Assembly (NCBI GenBank): GCA_023400055.1
Contig: JAEXFN010000008.1
Location: 1-64,000 of the forward strand
Length of the DNA stretch: 64,000 nt
Direction of reading: 5' to 3'
Source: Bacillota bacterium
GTDB taxonomy: Bacteria; Bacillota; UBA4882; UBA8346
The notes beneath the pieces are model-generated. The model did no database searches and was not told the DNA's origin. It was given only the letters and a program-made list of their open reading frames with translations. Shown here piece by piece: positions 44,456 to 52,911 of this stretch (position 1 is its first letter; each line of letters opens with the position of its first letter). The position numbers and the translations under genes are program-made.

Positions 44456-45451
44456 TTGGGCGACGCTCGGCAGCTTATGCAACTGTCGCGGCGGTTGAAC
44501 GCCGCGGAAATGTCCCAACTGTTAGGCATGGTCCGCGCCAAATTCCGCCGCCAGGGGAACGCCGGTTGGACGACGGACTGCCGGCAGTATTTGCAAAACG
44601 GCCAATTTGACGAGCTGGCGGAGGGCGAGCCGCGGCTCCCCAGGTTCGACCGGCGGACCATGCGCCATCAGGTTGCTATGCGCACCGTCGCCTTGAGCCT
44701 GGAACACCCCGAATGGAGCAGCAGCCGTTTGGCGGAGGAGTTGCAGAAGAGCCAGATCTATCTGAGCGCCGGCACGGTCTATAATATCCTGGTCGAACAC
44801 CAGATGGGCTCCAAGAGCGAACGCCTGCTCAAAAAGAACGGCAGCGCGCCGCCGCCCGCTCCGGCTCCGGCGGAGAAGCGCCAGGGCCTTCGGCAGCGCG
44901 CTCCGCAGCTCAGCGGCGACCGGCCCGGCGGGCTGCTGGTCCAGGATACCGCCTATATGGGCAGTTTTCAGCATTTGGGTGAGGTTTACTTACAAACCGT
45001 TCTCGACACCTATAGTAATTACGCGTTCGGGCTTTTGCATCCCAAGGACGCCGGGGACTATGCGGTTTTATTGCTGCATAACGAGGTGCTTCCCTTCTTT
45101 AAACGGCTGGAGTTGCCGGTCCGCGCCATCCACACCGACAGCGGCCGGGATTATTTCGGCAAGGCCGATCATCATTACCGGCTTTATTTGGGCCTCAACG
45201 CCATCGAACACCGCCGTTCCAAATCGCAACAGCTGGCGGCCAACACTTTCATCCGGCGCTTCAACCACCTGCTGCTGGTGGAGGTCTTTAAGCGGCTCGC
45301 TCCGCACGGCTATCCGAGCCTCAAGGAGCTGCAGCTGCGACTCGAGGCTTGGCTGAACGACTACAACCGCCAACGGCCCGCCGATGCGCTGGCGCAGCGC
45401 GCTCGTCCGCCGGCCGCCTTGATCGCCGAATACATCGCTTCGCGAGCATAA
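44456..45451 (+). CDS. DDE integrase-like protein with lost catalytic Glu
   Basis: A 331-residue protein: N-terminal helix-turn-helix region (WSSSRLAEELQ, SAGTVYNILVEHQMG), a Pro/Ala linker and an rve/IS481-like integrase fold. The first two catalytic positions look intact (LVQDTAYMG and IHTDSGRDYF), but the stretch that normally reads V-E-R-F reads FIRRFNH, so the third catalytic acid is Arg. No terminal inverted repeats or target duplications were found around it. It is therefore probably a domesticated DNA-binding protein and not a live insertion sequence. The start is TTG with GGAGGAG upstream. It follows glnK. Confidence 0.75.
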   Translation: MGDARQLMQLSRRLNAAEMSQLLGMVRAKFRRQGNAGWTTDCRQYLQNGQFDELAEGEPRLPRFDRRTMRHQVAMRTVALSLEHPEWSSSRLAEELQKSQIYLSAGTVYNILVEHQMGSKSERLLKKNGSAPPPAPAPAEKRQGLRQRAPQLSGDRPGGLLVQDTAYMGSFQHLGEVYLQTVLDTYSNYAFGLLHPKDAGDYAVLLLHNEVLPFFKRLELPVRAIHTDSGRDYFGKADHHYRLYLGLNAIEHRRSKSQQLAANTFIRRFNHLLLVEVFKRLAPHGYPSLKELQLRLEAWLNDYNRQRPADALAQRARPPAALIAEYIASRA

Positions 45452-45473
45452 CTCCCATCCTTAACTGTCTATC

Positions 45474-45526
45474 AACCGCCGCCGTCCAATCCGGAGTTTT
45501 TCGGAAAGAATTGCGGCGGTTTTTTC
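45474..45526 (+). terminator. Terminator behind the integrase-like gene
   Basis: AACCGCCGC (45474-45482) pairs with GCGGCGGTT (45513-45521), followed by six T. Confidence 0.88.
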
Positions 45527-45646
45527 GGCCCGCGGCATCGCGCCGGCCCGGTTCTGCGTAAGAAGCGGGCGTATCCGGGGAGCGGCCAGCCCTGATCGTA
45601 TCGGGTATAAATGTTATGTTGATGTCATATTGTTGCCGGATTGGCA

Positions 45647-45675
45647 TTGATTTTCGTCGGGCCATGTCATATAAT
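45647..45675 (+). promoter_or_regulatory. Sigma-A promoter before the YwqK-like gene
   Basis: TTGATT (45647-45652), 17 bases, TATAAT (45670-45675). The rest of the 45527-45783 gap shows nothing else. Confidence 0.7.
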
Positions 45676-45783
45676 TACTAACAATAACGATGCAACCGCG
45701 CAATCCATCCCGCTGAATTGGACGCCGCTGTGGAAGAAGGCCCTTATCGAAAGCCGGAGGGTTGCGCCGGGAGAGGAAAGATC

Positions 45784-46734
45784 ATGGAACGGATCCATAC
45801 CCGTTATGGCCCGCTGGCGGGGGTCGCGGCCGCCGAATTTTACCCCGGGGGCGGCGTCCGCGAATGCACTTTGAATCAGCCCAATCCGCTGGACACTCCC
45901 TATGGAATCCTGGTGCCGCAGTACCGGGACGACGGGATCCGGCGCAAATATACCAAATCGCTCTCGTTTTATCCCAACGGCATCCTGAAGAGCATTTCCC
46001 TGCAGGAACAGCGCCCCGTCGCCACTCCGCTGGGGGCGATCCCCGCCGAATTGCTGACGTTCTATGAGAGTGGCGCGTTGCGCCGCATTTTCCCGCTCAA
46101 TGGCAAGCTGTCGGGCTATTGGACCGAGGCCAATGAGTACGGCCTGGCCGAGGAGCTGGAGCTGGAGCTGCCGTGCGCCAAGTTGCGGCGAAAGATCATC
46201 GGAATTCATTTTTATGAGGGCGGGACCGTGCGCAGCATCACCCTGTGGCCCAAGGAACACCTGACGCTGGACACGCCGCAGGGCCGGGCCGAGGCGCGGA
46301 TCGGCTTTTCATTGTACCCCGCCGGCCAATTGCAGGCTTTCGAGCCCTTCCTGCCCTTGGCGGTGGCGACGCCGATCGGCCCGGTCCACGCCTATCATCT
46401 CAACGCGCTCGGCATTCACGCCGACGCCACCTCTCTGACCTGGGAAGCGGACGGGGCGGTGCAGTCGCTGATCAGTTCCACCGATCGGATCACGGTGATC
46501 ACGGCGGACGGCCGGCGGGCGGTCTATCAACCGGGCTTGCGGCCGAGCCTGCTCCATGAGGGACTCCGGGAGATCGTGCCGCTGCGGATCCGCTTCACGG
46601 CCGGAAAAGTCAGCTTCAACCAAGCGGCGTCGGAGTACGATCTGGCGCAGGCCACTTTCTGCGTGGCTGACCTGCCGTTGGCGCCGGAGGTCGGCGCCGG
46701 GCTCTGTCCGGGCTGCGATGCGGACCGGGACTGA
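45784..46734 (+). CDS. YwqK/MORN-like repeat protein, function unknown
   Basis: A 316-residue protein built from MORN/YwqK-like strands: AEFYPGGGVRECTL, SFYPNGILKSISL, TFYESGALRRIFPLNG, HFYEGGTVRSITL, SLYPAGQLQAFEP. Several are followed by a TPxG motif (DTPYG, ATPLG, DTPQG, ATPIG). No signal peptide. A C-terminal CPGC pair may bind a metal. The ATG at 45784 has GAGAGGAAAG upstream. The role is unknown; such repeats often mediate protein or membrane contact. It stands alone between a terminator and a repeat array. Confidence 0.72.
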   Translation: MERIHTRYGPLAGVAAAEFYPGGGVRECTLNQPNPLDTPYGILVPQYRDDGIRRKYTKSLSFYPNGILKSISLQEQRPVATPLGAIPAELLTFYESGALRRIFPLNGKLSGYWTEANEYGLAEELELELPCAKLRRKIIGIHFYEGGTVRSITLWPKEHLTLDTPQGRAEARIGFSLYPAGQLQAFEPFLPLAVATPIGPVHAYHLNALGIHADATSLTWEADGAVQSLISSTDRITVITADGRRAVYQPGLRPSLLHEGLREIVPLRIRFTAGKVSFNQAASEYDLAQATFCVADLPLAPEVGAGLCPGCDADRD

Positions 46735-46815
46735 GCGACGCAACGCCTTCCACTCGTCCGTGAAGTTGGCGCGCTGGCCAACCGCGCGGCTGCATCCAAC
46801 TGTTTAAAAGTTTAT

Positions 46816-47210
46816 TCGGTAATCCAAAGAGTTCTTTCTCACAAAGAGCTCTTTGAATAACTGAAAGAGCTTGTTTAGTGACTGAAAGAGCTTGTTTAGT
46901 GACTGAGCGAGCTTGTTTAGTGACTGAAAGAGCTTGTTTAGTGACTGAGCGAGCTTGTTTAGTGATTGAGCAAGCTTGTTTAGTGATTGAGCAAGCTTGT
47001 TTAGCGACTGAGCGAGCTTGTTGAGTGACTGAAAGAGCTTGTTGAGTGACTGAAAGAGCTTGTTGAGTGACTGAAAGAGCTTGTTGAGTGACTGAAAGAG
47101 CTCTTTCAACGATTGAGCGAACTCTTTGAGCGACTGAATATGGTCATTCAGTAGCAGACTAAACTCATCCAGCAGCCGAACGCGATCATTGCGTCACCGA
47201 ATGGCTTCTT
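46816..47210. repeat. Intergenic 21-bp-phased repeat array 4
   Basis: About 19 units of 21 bases; one unit near 46837 is shortened, all others keep phase. The core units are nearly identical: TTAGTGACTGA followed by AAGAGCTTGT, or TGAGTGACTGA at later units. Flanking units are diverged. The consensus is related to arrays 1 and 5 (T-AGT-ACTGAA-GAGC). This is the youngest-looking array. The minus strand is open as a Leu-rich heptad repeat (LFQSLNK), which follows automatically from a 21-bp unit. Confidence 0.92.
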
Positions 47211-47273
47211 TGGCTCAGCGGCGGGGCGGTCGGGCCGCTGGGAAGGAAATTTTGGGAAAGAACCGAATTACTG

Positions 47274-47840
47274 ATGGATATGCCAAATTTGGTTGAAAGG
47301 ATGACCAGTTTCGATATGATTGCTCCGATTCGCACGGAACGGCTGCTCTTGATCCCGTTTACCCGCCGGATGGTCCGGGCGCTGCTGGCGGGAAACCCCG
47401 CGGAACTTATCAAGCTTGGCTTGAATAACCACGCCGCCTGGCCCGATGCCGAGACCCTGGCGACCCTGCCGAAAATCATGGCCAACCTGCGGCAGGTAGC
47501 GGAGCCGACCGGCTTCGAATCCTGGATCATCGTCAAGCGGGACGGGCGGCTGGGGATCGGCGACGCCGGATTCAAAGGGCGGCCCAATGCCGCCGGGGAA
47601 GTGGATCTCGGCTATTCGATCATCCGCGAGGAATGGCGCCGGGGTTATGGCTTCGAGGCCGCCCGGGCCCTGGTGGACTGGGCCTTTGCCCAGCCGGAGG
47701 TCCAGGCGGTAACCGCCGAATGCCGGGTCGACAACGCCGGTTCGGCGCGGATCCTGGCCAAACTGGGCATGAGCGAGCTGCTCCGGATGAGCGGGATGAT
47801 CCACTGGTACGTGGAGAAGCCGTTGCCGGAGGCCAAGTGA
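47274..47840 (+). CDS. GNAT-family N-acetyltransferase (RimJ/RimL-like)
   Basis: A 188-residue acetyltransferase. It has RTERLLLIPF at the start of the fold, GDAGFKGRPNAAGEVDLGYSI in the middle strands, EEWRRGYGFEAARALVDWAF (acetyl-CoA pyrophosphate loop, R-x-G-Y-G) near 118-137 and VDNAGSARILAKLGMSE near the end. The substrate is unknown; relatives modify ribosomal protein N-termini or small molecules. The start is uncertain (47274 or ATGs at 47280-47316), because no strong ribosome site is present. Confidence 0.85.
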   Translation: MDMPNLVERMTSFDMIAPIRTERLLLIPFTRRMVRALLAGNPAELIKLGLNNHAAWPDAETLATLPKIMANLRQVAEPTGFESWIIVKRDGRLGIGDAGFKGRPNAAGEVDLGYSIIREEWRRGYGFEAARALVDWAFAQPEVQAVTAECRVDNAGSARILAKLGMSELLRMSGMIHWYVEKPLPEAK

Positions 47841-47954
47841 TCGGTTGGAAATGATCGGGAAATATTATTTTTAAAATGAAGGCTTCCTAAAAATAACATT
47901 TTATGATATTCTGATATAGAACACTTGTTCGGATGCGTGCTTGGGGAGGAGCTC

Positions 47955-48641
47955 ATGAATCAACACCAACCATCATTTCAAGAGGCTGATTTGCTGGCGC
48001 TGGCCCGCCGGGCTTATTCCGGCAATCCCAGCTTCGCGGTATCCGGGAGCCGCTGCGCCCTGTTGGTCATCGATATGCAGGATGAGTTCGTCAAACCGCA
48101 TTGGACGCCATTCTGGGTGCCGGAAGCCACCCGGCAGGTACCCCGGATTCGGCGCGTGATCGAGCATTTTCGGACGCAGCGGCTGCCGGTGATCTATACG
48201 GTTTTTTCCGATACCCATCGTTACCTGGATCGCCCGAAGAGCGGTCCATTCATGCCCAATCGTTACCCGCAGCTGGAGGTCGATCCGTCCGATTTCTTCG
48301 TCAACGGCCATGTATATGACGAGCTGCGACCGCTGGCAGAGGAAATTGTGATTCACAAGCCTTCTTACGGCGCCTTTTTCGATACGCCGTTGGAAACCAT
48401 CCTCAAGAATCTGAGCGTGACGACGGTGGTGATCTGCGGCACGCTCACCAATTATTGCTGCGGAACCACGGCCCGCCAGGCTTACGAACGGAGCTACCAG
48501 GTCCTCTTCGGCAGCGATATCAACGCCACCGACGATCCGGAAATGCAGGATTCCGAGTTGAAAGTGTTGCGGAAAGGTTTCGCCATGGTGTTATCGGCGG
48601 AGGGGATTATCGCGGCCGTCGGGGGAGCGCCGCCATGCTGA
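47955..48641 (+). CDS. Isochorismatase-family cysteine hydrolase
   Basis: A 228-residue hydrolase with the catalytic triad Asp (VIDMQDEF near residue 40), Lys (VIHKPSYGAF near 135) and Cys (GTLTNYCCGTTARQA near 170). This family includes nicotinamidases, ureidoacrylate and isochorismate hydrolases; no feature decides among them. The ATG at 47955 follows GGGGAGGAG by 4-5 bases. It overlaps the next gene by seven bases. Confidence 0.88.
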   Translation: MNQHQPSFQEADLLALARRAYSGNPSFAVSGSRCALLVIDMQDEFVKPHWTPFWVPEATRQVPRIRRVIEHFRTQRLPVIYTVFSDTHRYLDRPKSGPFMPNRYPQLEVDPSDFFVNGHVYDELRPLAEEIVIHKPSYGAFFDTPLETILKNLSVTTVVICGTLTNYCCGTTARQAYERSYQVLFGSDINATDDPEMQDSELKVLRKGFAMVLSAEGIIAAVGGAPPC

Positions 48642-49390
48642 ATCCGGAAGGGCTGCTGCAGCCGGGCGAGCGCCTCGACCGCCTGGGCCGGCAGGGGCTG
48701 GCGATCATTCAAAATCCCGCCAAGTTCAAGTTCACCATCGACGCCTTCCTGCTGACGGCCTTCGTCGCGGCGCGGCCCGATGACCGCCTGCTCGATCTGG
48801 GCAGCGGCGGCGGGGTGCTGCCGTTGCTGTTGGCCGGACAGGACGGGCTGCGCGTGGTCACCGGCCTGGAGATCCAGCCGGAACTGGCCGACATGGCCCG
48901 GCGCAGCGCGCGCCTGAATGAGCTGGAGGAGCGGATCACGGTGCTGACCGGCGATCTGCGCCAGCCCCCGCCGGAATTGGCTCCCAATTCCTTCGACTAC
49001 ATCATCGCCAATCCGCCGTATTTCCCGCTGGACCGCGGCGTGCCCTCGGAGAACGAGGCGCTGGCCCGAGCGAAGTTCGAGCTCAGTTGCACGCTCGAGG
49101 ATCTTTTGCAGGCGGCGGTCCGGCTGATCAAGGGCAACGGCCGGTTGGCCATGATCTATCCCAGCGAACGCCTGGCGGAACTGCTGGCCGGCCTGGTCCG
49201 CGTCCACCTGACTCCCAAGCGGCTCTGCCTGATCCACAGCCGGGCGGCCGCCCCCAGCAACCTCGCGCTGATCGAGGCCCGCCCGGGCGCGAAAGCCGGG
49301 CTGACGGTCCTGCCCCCGCGCTTCGTCTATGATGAAAATGGCGCATACAGCGAATCGATGAATCAAATTTTCCTCGGTAAGAAAATCTAA
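48635..49390 (+). CDS. TrmN6-type tRNA1(Val) adenine-N6 methyltransferase
   Basis: A 251-residue class-I methyltransferase. It carries FKFTIDAFLLTAFV at the N-terminus (family marker), the SAM loop LLDLGSGGGVLPLLL near residue 54 and the amino-methylating motif IIANPPYF near 128. This matches YfiC/TrmN6-like enzymes. GGGGGAG precedes the ATG inside the upstream gene's 3' end. Confidence 0.87.
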   Translation: MLNPEGLLQPGERLDRLGRQGLAIIQNPAKFKFTIDAFLLTAFVAARPDDRLLDLGSGGGVLPLLLAGQDGLRVVTGLEIQPELADMARRSARLNELEERITVLTGDLRQPPPELAPNSFDYIIANPPYFPLDRGVPSENEALARAKFELSCTLEDLLQAAVRLIKGNGRLAMIYPSERLAELLAGLVRVHLTPKRLCLIHSRAAAPSNLALIEARPGAKAGLTVLPPRFVYDENGAYSESMNQIFLGKKI

Positions 49391-49420
49391 TAGGGAAATT
49401 GAACGATTCGAGGTGCCCTG

Positions 49421-50869
49421 ATGCCTGCCTGTGCCTGGCAACCGCTTTACAATTCCCGATTGCACCGGGCTTGCGCCGCCGTCCCGGGAGAGTGGTTCCG
49501 CGAAGAACGCTGGTTCGCGGACCGGGGAAGGGAGCAGCAGCTGTTATTGGAGGATAGCATCCAGTTCGGCCAATCGGCCCGCCAATCCTTCCTTTCTTTC
49601 AATCTCTTCCGACCCGCCGCCGCTCCGGGTTATTTTTATTTCATTCCCCTGCTCGCGGCGGAGCGGCCGCTCCCTTTCAACCGAGAACATCTCTTTGCGG
49701 CGGAGGGCTTTTACTTTTATGACGGCATCGCCACACCCGAATATATCGAGCTGGTCGAGCAACTGTTGGAGAACGGCGCGGCCTTTGAGACCGATCGGGG
49801 CCGCTTCCGCTTTGAGAGCTTCGGCGATTTCGGGGAGGCCGGTTTCACGGTCCAGGGTCGCTCCAGCAATTCGCTGCTTTTTGTGACCCACCGCTATCTG
49901 ATCAAGAATTACCGGCGGGTTTATCCCGGCATCAATCCCGAACTGACCATCAATACCGCGCTGACCCGGCTGCATTCGGAGGAAGCGCCGGCCATCCTGG
50001 GGGCCATCAGCTACCGGACCACGGAAGACTACACCCTGGGGATCGTCCAGCAGTTTATCCCCAACCGCGGCAGCGGCTGGGAGGTCTGGGGCGAACTGCT
50101 CGGCGCGGAGGACCCCGCGGCCGGGGAGCAGTTGGTGCGGGAAAGTTACAGCCTGGGCGCGACCCTGGCCGGCTTGCACCACAAAATGGCGGTCATCGCC
50201 CGGGCGGAAGGGCGCTTGCAGCCGTTCACCGCCGATCTGCTGGAAGAACGCCTGGCCGGGCTGGCGCTCCGGCTGCGCCAGGCGGGGACGGAATGGCTGA
50301 AGGAGCGCACGGCCGCGGTCGGCGCCGCGCTGGACCGGCTGGCGCGGGAGCTGCGCCCCGAGCCGCTGGGCTTTCAATACCGGATCCACGGCGATCTCCA
50401 TCTGGAACAGGTGCTCAAGACGGAACCCGGCTGGAAAGTCATTGATTTTGAGGGGGAGCCGCTTAAAAGCATCGCCGAACGGGAAAACTATGACTCGCCC
50501 TTGAAAGATCTGGCGGCGATGCTGCGTTCCATCAGTTATCGCGTGAATACCGTGAACATAGCGAACACCGCAAACGCCGTAAACAACGTGAACGCGTCGT
50601 CCGGGGAGGCGGAATGGGCCGAGGCCAAGGAACGGCTGCTGGTTACCGGCTTAATCGACGGCTATCGGGAGACCTGCCGGGAGCTGGCGTTCGATCTGCT
50701 CCCCGGCCCGGCCGCCTTTGACAAGTTATTGCTGCTCTTTCAGCTGGAGCGGGCGATCTATGAATGCGAGTATGAGCAGTGCTACCGTCCCGATTGGCTG
50801 CGCATCCCCCTGCGCGGCCTGATGAAGCTGGCGGACGCGCTCGCCGCCGATTGCGGCTGCCTGAACTGA
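49421..50869 (+). CDS. Maltokinase-like aminoglycoside-phosphotransferase-fold kinase
   Basis: A 482-residue protein with kinase motifs RIHGDLHLEQVL near 323 (catalytic Asp), VIDFEGEP near 343 (metal-binding Asp) and SPLKDLAAMLRSI near 360, which match maltokinase (Mak/Pep2) closely. LLFVTHRYLIKNYRRVYPGINPE near 150-172 replaces the usual ATP-binding Lys region. It would make maltose-1-phosphate from maltose and ATP. A 9-bp tandem repeat at 50543-50596 inserts V/A-N-x triplets after the kinase core. It lies 47 bases before the maltose-1-phosphate synthase gene, a linked pathway. Confidence 0.85.
   Translation: MPACAWQPLYNSRLHRACAAVPGEWFREERWFADRGREQQLLLEDSIQFGQSARQSFLSFNLFRPAAAPGYFYFIPLLAAERPLPFNREHLFAAEGFYFYDGIATPEYIELVEQLLENGAAFETDRGRFRFESFGDFGEAGFTVQGRSSNSLLFVTHRYLIKNYRRVYPGINPELTINTALTRLHSEEAPAILGAISYRTTEDYTLGIVQQFIPNRGSGWEVWGELLGAEDPAAGEQLVRESYSLGATLAGLHHKMAVIARAEGRLQPFTADLLEERLAGLALRLRQAGTEWLKERTAAVGAALDRLARELRPEPLGFQYRIHGDLHLEQVLKTEPGWKVIDFEGEPLKSIAERENYDSPLKDLAAMLRSISYRVNTVNIANTANAVNNVNASSGEAEWAEAKERLLVTGLIDGYRETCRELAFDLLPGPAAFDKLLLLFQLERAIYECEYEQCYRPDWLRIPLRGLMKLADALAADCGCLN
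50543..50596 (+). repeat. 9-bp tandem repeat inside the maltokinase gene
   Basis: Six in-frame 9-base units of the form G-Y-G-A-A-C plus one variable codon encode VNT VNI ANT ANA VNN VNA. They form an Asn-rich loop between the kinase core and the C-terminal helices. The repeat may expand or contract without breaking the frame. Confidence 0.85.
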
Positions 50870-50916
50870 GGTAATGCCATACGCTCGACCTATATTGCCA
50901 CCGAAGGAGTCTTCGC

Positions 50917-52092
50917 ATGAAAGCGGCGCTTTTTACCAATGAATATCCGCCCCATATTTACGGCGGTGCCGGCGTGCACGTCGATTACTTATCCAAGGCG
51001 CTGGCCGGCCTGATCGAAGTGGAGGTCCGGGCCTTCGGCGATCAGGATGATTCCGAGACCAACCTGCGCGCGTTGGGCTTTCCCGGCTGGGATCTTTTGA
51101 ACCAGTCAGAACAGCCGTTTGCCAAGACGCTGCAGACCCTCGCGGTCAACCTGGCCTTTAACCACCGGCCGCTCCAGGCGGATCTGGTTCATTGCCATAC
51201 CTGGTATACTTTTTTTGCCGGCTTCCTGGCCAAGCTCCTCTACCGGGTCCCGCTCCTGGTCACCATGCATAGCCTGGAACCGCTGCGCCCCTGGAAGGAA
51301 GAGCAGTTGGGAACCGGTTACGCACTGAGCTCCTGGATCGAACGGACCGGCGTCGAAGCGGCCGATCAGGTGATCGCGGTTTCGGCGGAGATGAAGCAAG
51401 ACATTCTGCGATACTATGCGATCCCGCCCGAGAAAGTAACGGTCATTCATAACGGGATCGACCTCCGGCAATACCAGCCCACCGCCGAGCACGGCTTTCT
51501 GGCGGAACGGGGAATCCCCCAACCTTACCTGCTGTTTGTCGGGCGGATCAGCCGCCAGAAAGGGATCCTGCAACTGGTCGAGGCGATGGGGCTCCTGAAC
51601 GATCTGGATCTGTCCGTGGTCTTATGCGCCAGTGCTCCGGATACGCCGGGGCTAGAGGAAGAGTTGCGCCGCAAGATCAGCGGCAACCCCAGGATCATCT
51701 GGATCAACGAAATGGTCTCCAAACCGCAGGTGATCCAGTTATATTCCCACGCGGCCGCTTTCGTCTGCCCGTCGGTCTATGAGCCGTTCGGCATCATCAA
51801 CCTGGAGGCCATGGCCTGCCGGGCGCCGGTGGTGGCCTCGCGGGTCGGCGGCATCAAAGAGGTGGTCGTGGACGGTGCGACCGGCTTGCTGGTCCCACCC
51901 GATGATCCGGGACAACTGGCCGCCGCCATCCGCCGGCTGATGAACGATCCTGGCCTGCGGGAAAGCTTTCGGGCCGCGGGCCGGCGCCGGGTAGAGCAAT
52001 TGTTCGGCTGGGAAGTGATCGCCCGGCAGACGGTGGAACTCTACCGCCAAGTGCTGGGTCGTCCGTCGCAGCCGGGACTCAATCGCTTATAG
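50917..52092 (+). CDS. GT4 glycosyltransferase, GlgM-like maltose-1-phosphate / glycogen synthase
   Basis: A 391-residue GT4 enzyme. It begins MKAALFTNEYPPHIYGGAGVHV-like, a hallmark of actinobacterial GlgM/GlgA; KVTVIHNGIDLRQY near 180, LFVGRISRQKGI near 208 and a C-terminal PSVYEPFGIINLEAMAC (E-x7-E motif) near 285. It uses ADP-glucose either to extend alpha-glucan or to make maltose-1-phosphate. Together with the maltokinase it suggests a GlgE-type route, although GlgE is not in the window. GAAGGAG precedes the ATG. Confidence 0.88.
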   Translation: MKAALFTNEYPPHIYGGAGVHVDYLSKALAGLIEVEVRAFGDQDDSETNLRALGFPGWDLLNQSEQPFAKTLQTLAVNLAFNHRPLQADLVHCHTWYTFFAGFLAKLLYRVPLLVTMHSLEPLRPWKEEQLGTGYALSSWIERTGVEAADQVIAVSAEMKQDILRYYAIPPEKVTVIHNGIDLRQYQPTAEHGFLAERGIPQPYLLFVGRISRQKGILQLVEAMGLLNDLDLSVVLCASAPDTPGLEEELRRKISGNPRIIWINEMVSKPQVIQLYSHAAAFVCPSVYEPFGIINLEAMACRAPVVASRVGGIKEVVVDGATGLLVPPDDPGQLAAAIRRLMNDPGLRESFRAAGRRRVEQLFGWEVIARQTVELYRQVLGRPSQPGLNRL

Positions 52093-52306
52093 GACCTCAA
52101 TAGGACTTTAGTCTCATGAAATTTTGGTTAAATTCCCGCTAAAAACGGGACTTTGGTCTTATTCAGTTTTCGGAAAACCGTTCGATATTAATACTAAAGC
52201 AAGGAAGCTGTTCGACCGCCAGGGATGGCGGATTATCGATATTGATATGGATTGAAGCGGTTAAGCCGCTTTTTTTGTTGGGAGCCGTCGGCCAAGACGG
52301 CCTCTT
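52093..52306 (+). other. Possible structured RNA / tandem terminators behind glgM
   Basis: A hairpin CCGCC-AGGGAT-GGCGG (52219-52234) puts GGA in a six-base loop. It is followed by a terminator (AAGCGGTTAAGCCGCTT plus T7, about 52256-52276) and a second one (GCCGTC / GACGGC plus CTCTTTT, 52286-52306). Upstream, CCCGCTAAAAACGGGAC (52136-52152) is another small hairpin. This could be the end of the glgM message or a short independent RNA. No known riboswitch is recognised. Confidence 0.45.
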
Positions 52307-52399
52307 TTCCGGGCTTTTCCACGATTTCCAGGCCAAATTCACTGTGGAGTAGTGCCATTGGTGAAAGTTGCGTCATAAGATGGTCGGGGGGTGGAAAAG

Positions 52400-52693
52400 A
52401 TGGAGGAAGAAATAGCGGCCACGCAAAAAATGCATTTGCCGATCGACTGGGTCACCGCCTTGATCGGTTCTTTGACCGGCAGCTGCCGGCAAATGAGCCT
52501 GAGCGCCCTCGATCTGCAATCATTGGGGCTTAGCAAGAAACATCAGATTGAAACGGCGATCGATCGGGTGGAGGATTTGAACAGAATCATCTGCCAACTA
52601 ACCGCTCTACTAGAGAAATTACTCTGTTGTTGGATACAGGAAAATCGTTTCTGGGAAGATGGATGCCCTGATTATGAGCATGGCCACAAGTGA
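52400..52693 (+). CDS. Small helical protein, unrecognised
   Basis: A 97-residue hypothetical protein. Positions 20-75 are predicted helices (WVTALIGSLTGSCRQM, SALDLQSLGLSKKHQIETAI, RVEDLNRIICQLTALLEKLL), and the C-terminus is Cys/Trp/His-containing. No membrane segment or known domain is seen. GGGGGG lies 8 bases before the ATG (a GTG three codons earlier is also possible). A CheY gene follows after about 220 bases. Codon use looks like its neighbours, so it is probably real. Confidence 0.5.
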   Translation: MEEEIAATQKMHLPIDWVTALIGSLTGSCRQMSLSALDLQSLGLSKKHQIETAIDRVEDLNRIICQLTALLEKLLCCWIQENRFWEDGCPDYEHGHK

Positions 52694-52911
52694 GGTATAA
52701 AAAGCCGGCCATAGTATCCCCAAAGTAAACAACAGATCTTTGAAAATGTAGCATCGCTTTTCCAGTCCATCAGGACTCCCGGGATCCTTCGTCGCGGGCA
52801 CGGCGGACGGTTCATTTCCTACCGTTGCAATCGCTCGGAGCGCCCTTGGCGATCAAGAATGAAAACCGGGACAAATCACCGCTAGAATAGCACCGTATGA
52901 GAGGGGTTACC

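Noticed and set aside
46804..47109. Leu-rich heptad protein (LFQSLNK repeats) encoded on the minus strand of array 4
   Set aside because: Any stop-free 21-bp unit gives a long heptad frame. There is no ribosome site, and the other arrays give unrelated peptides in different frames.
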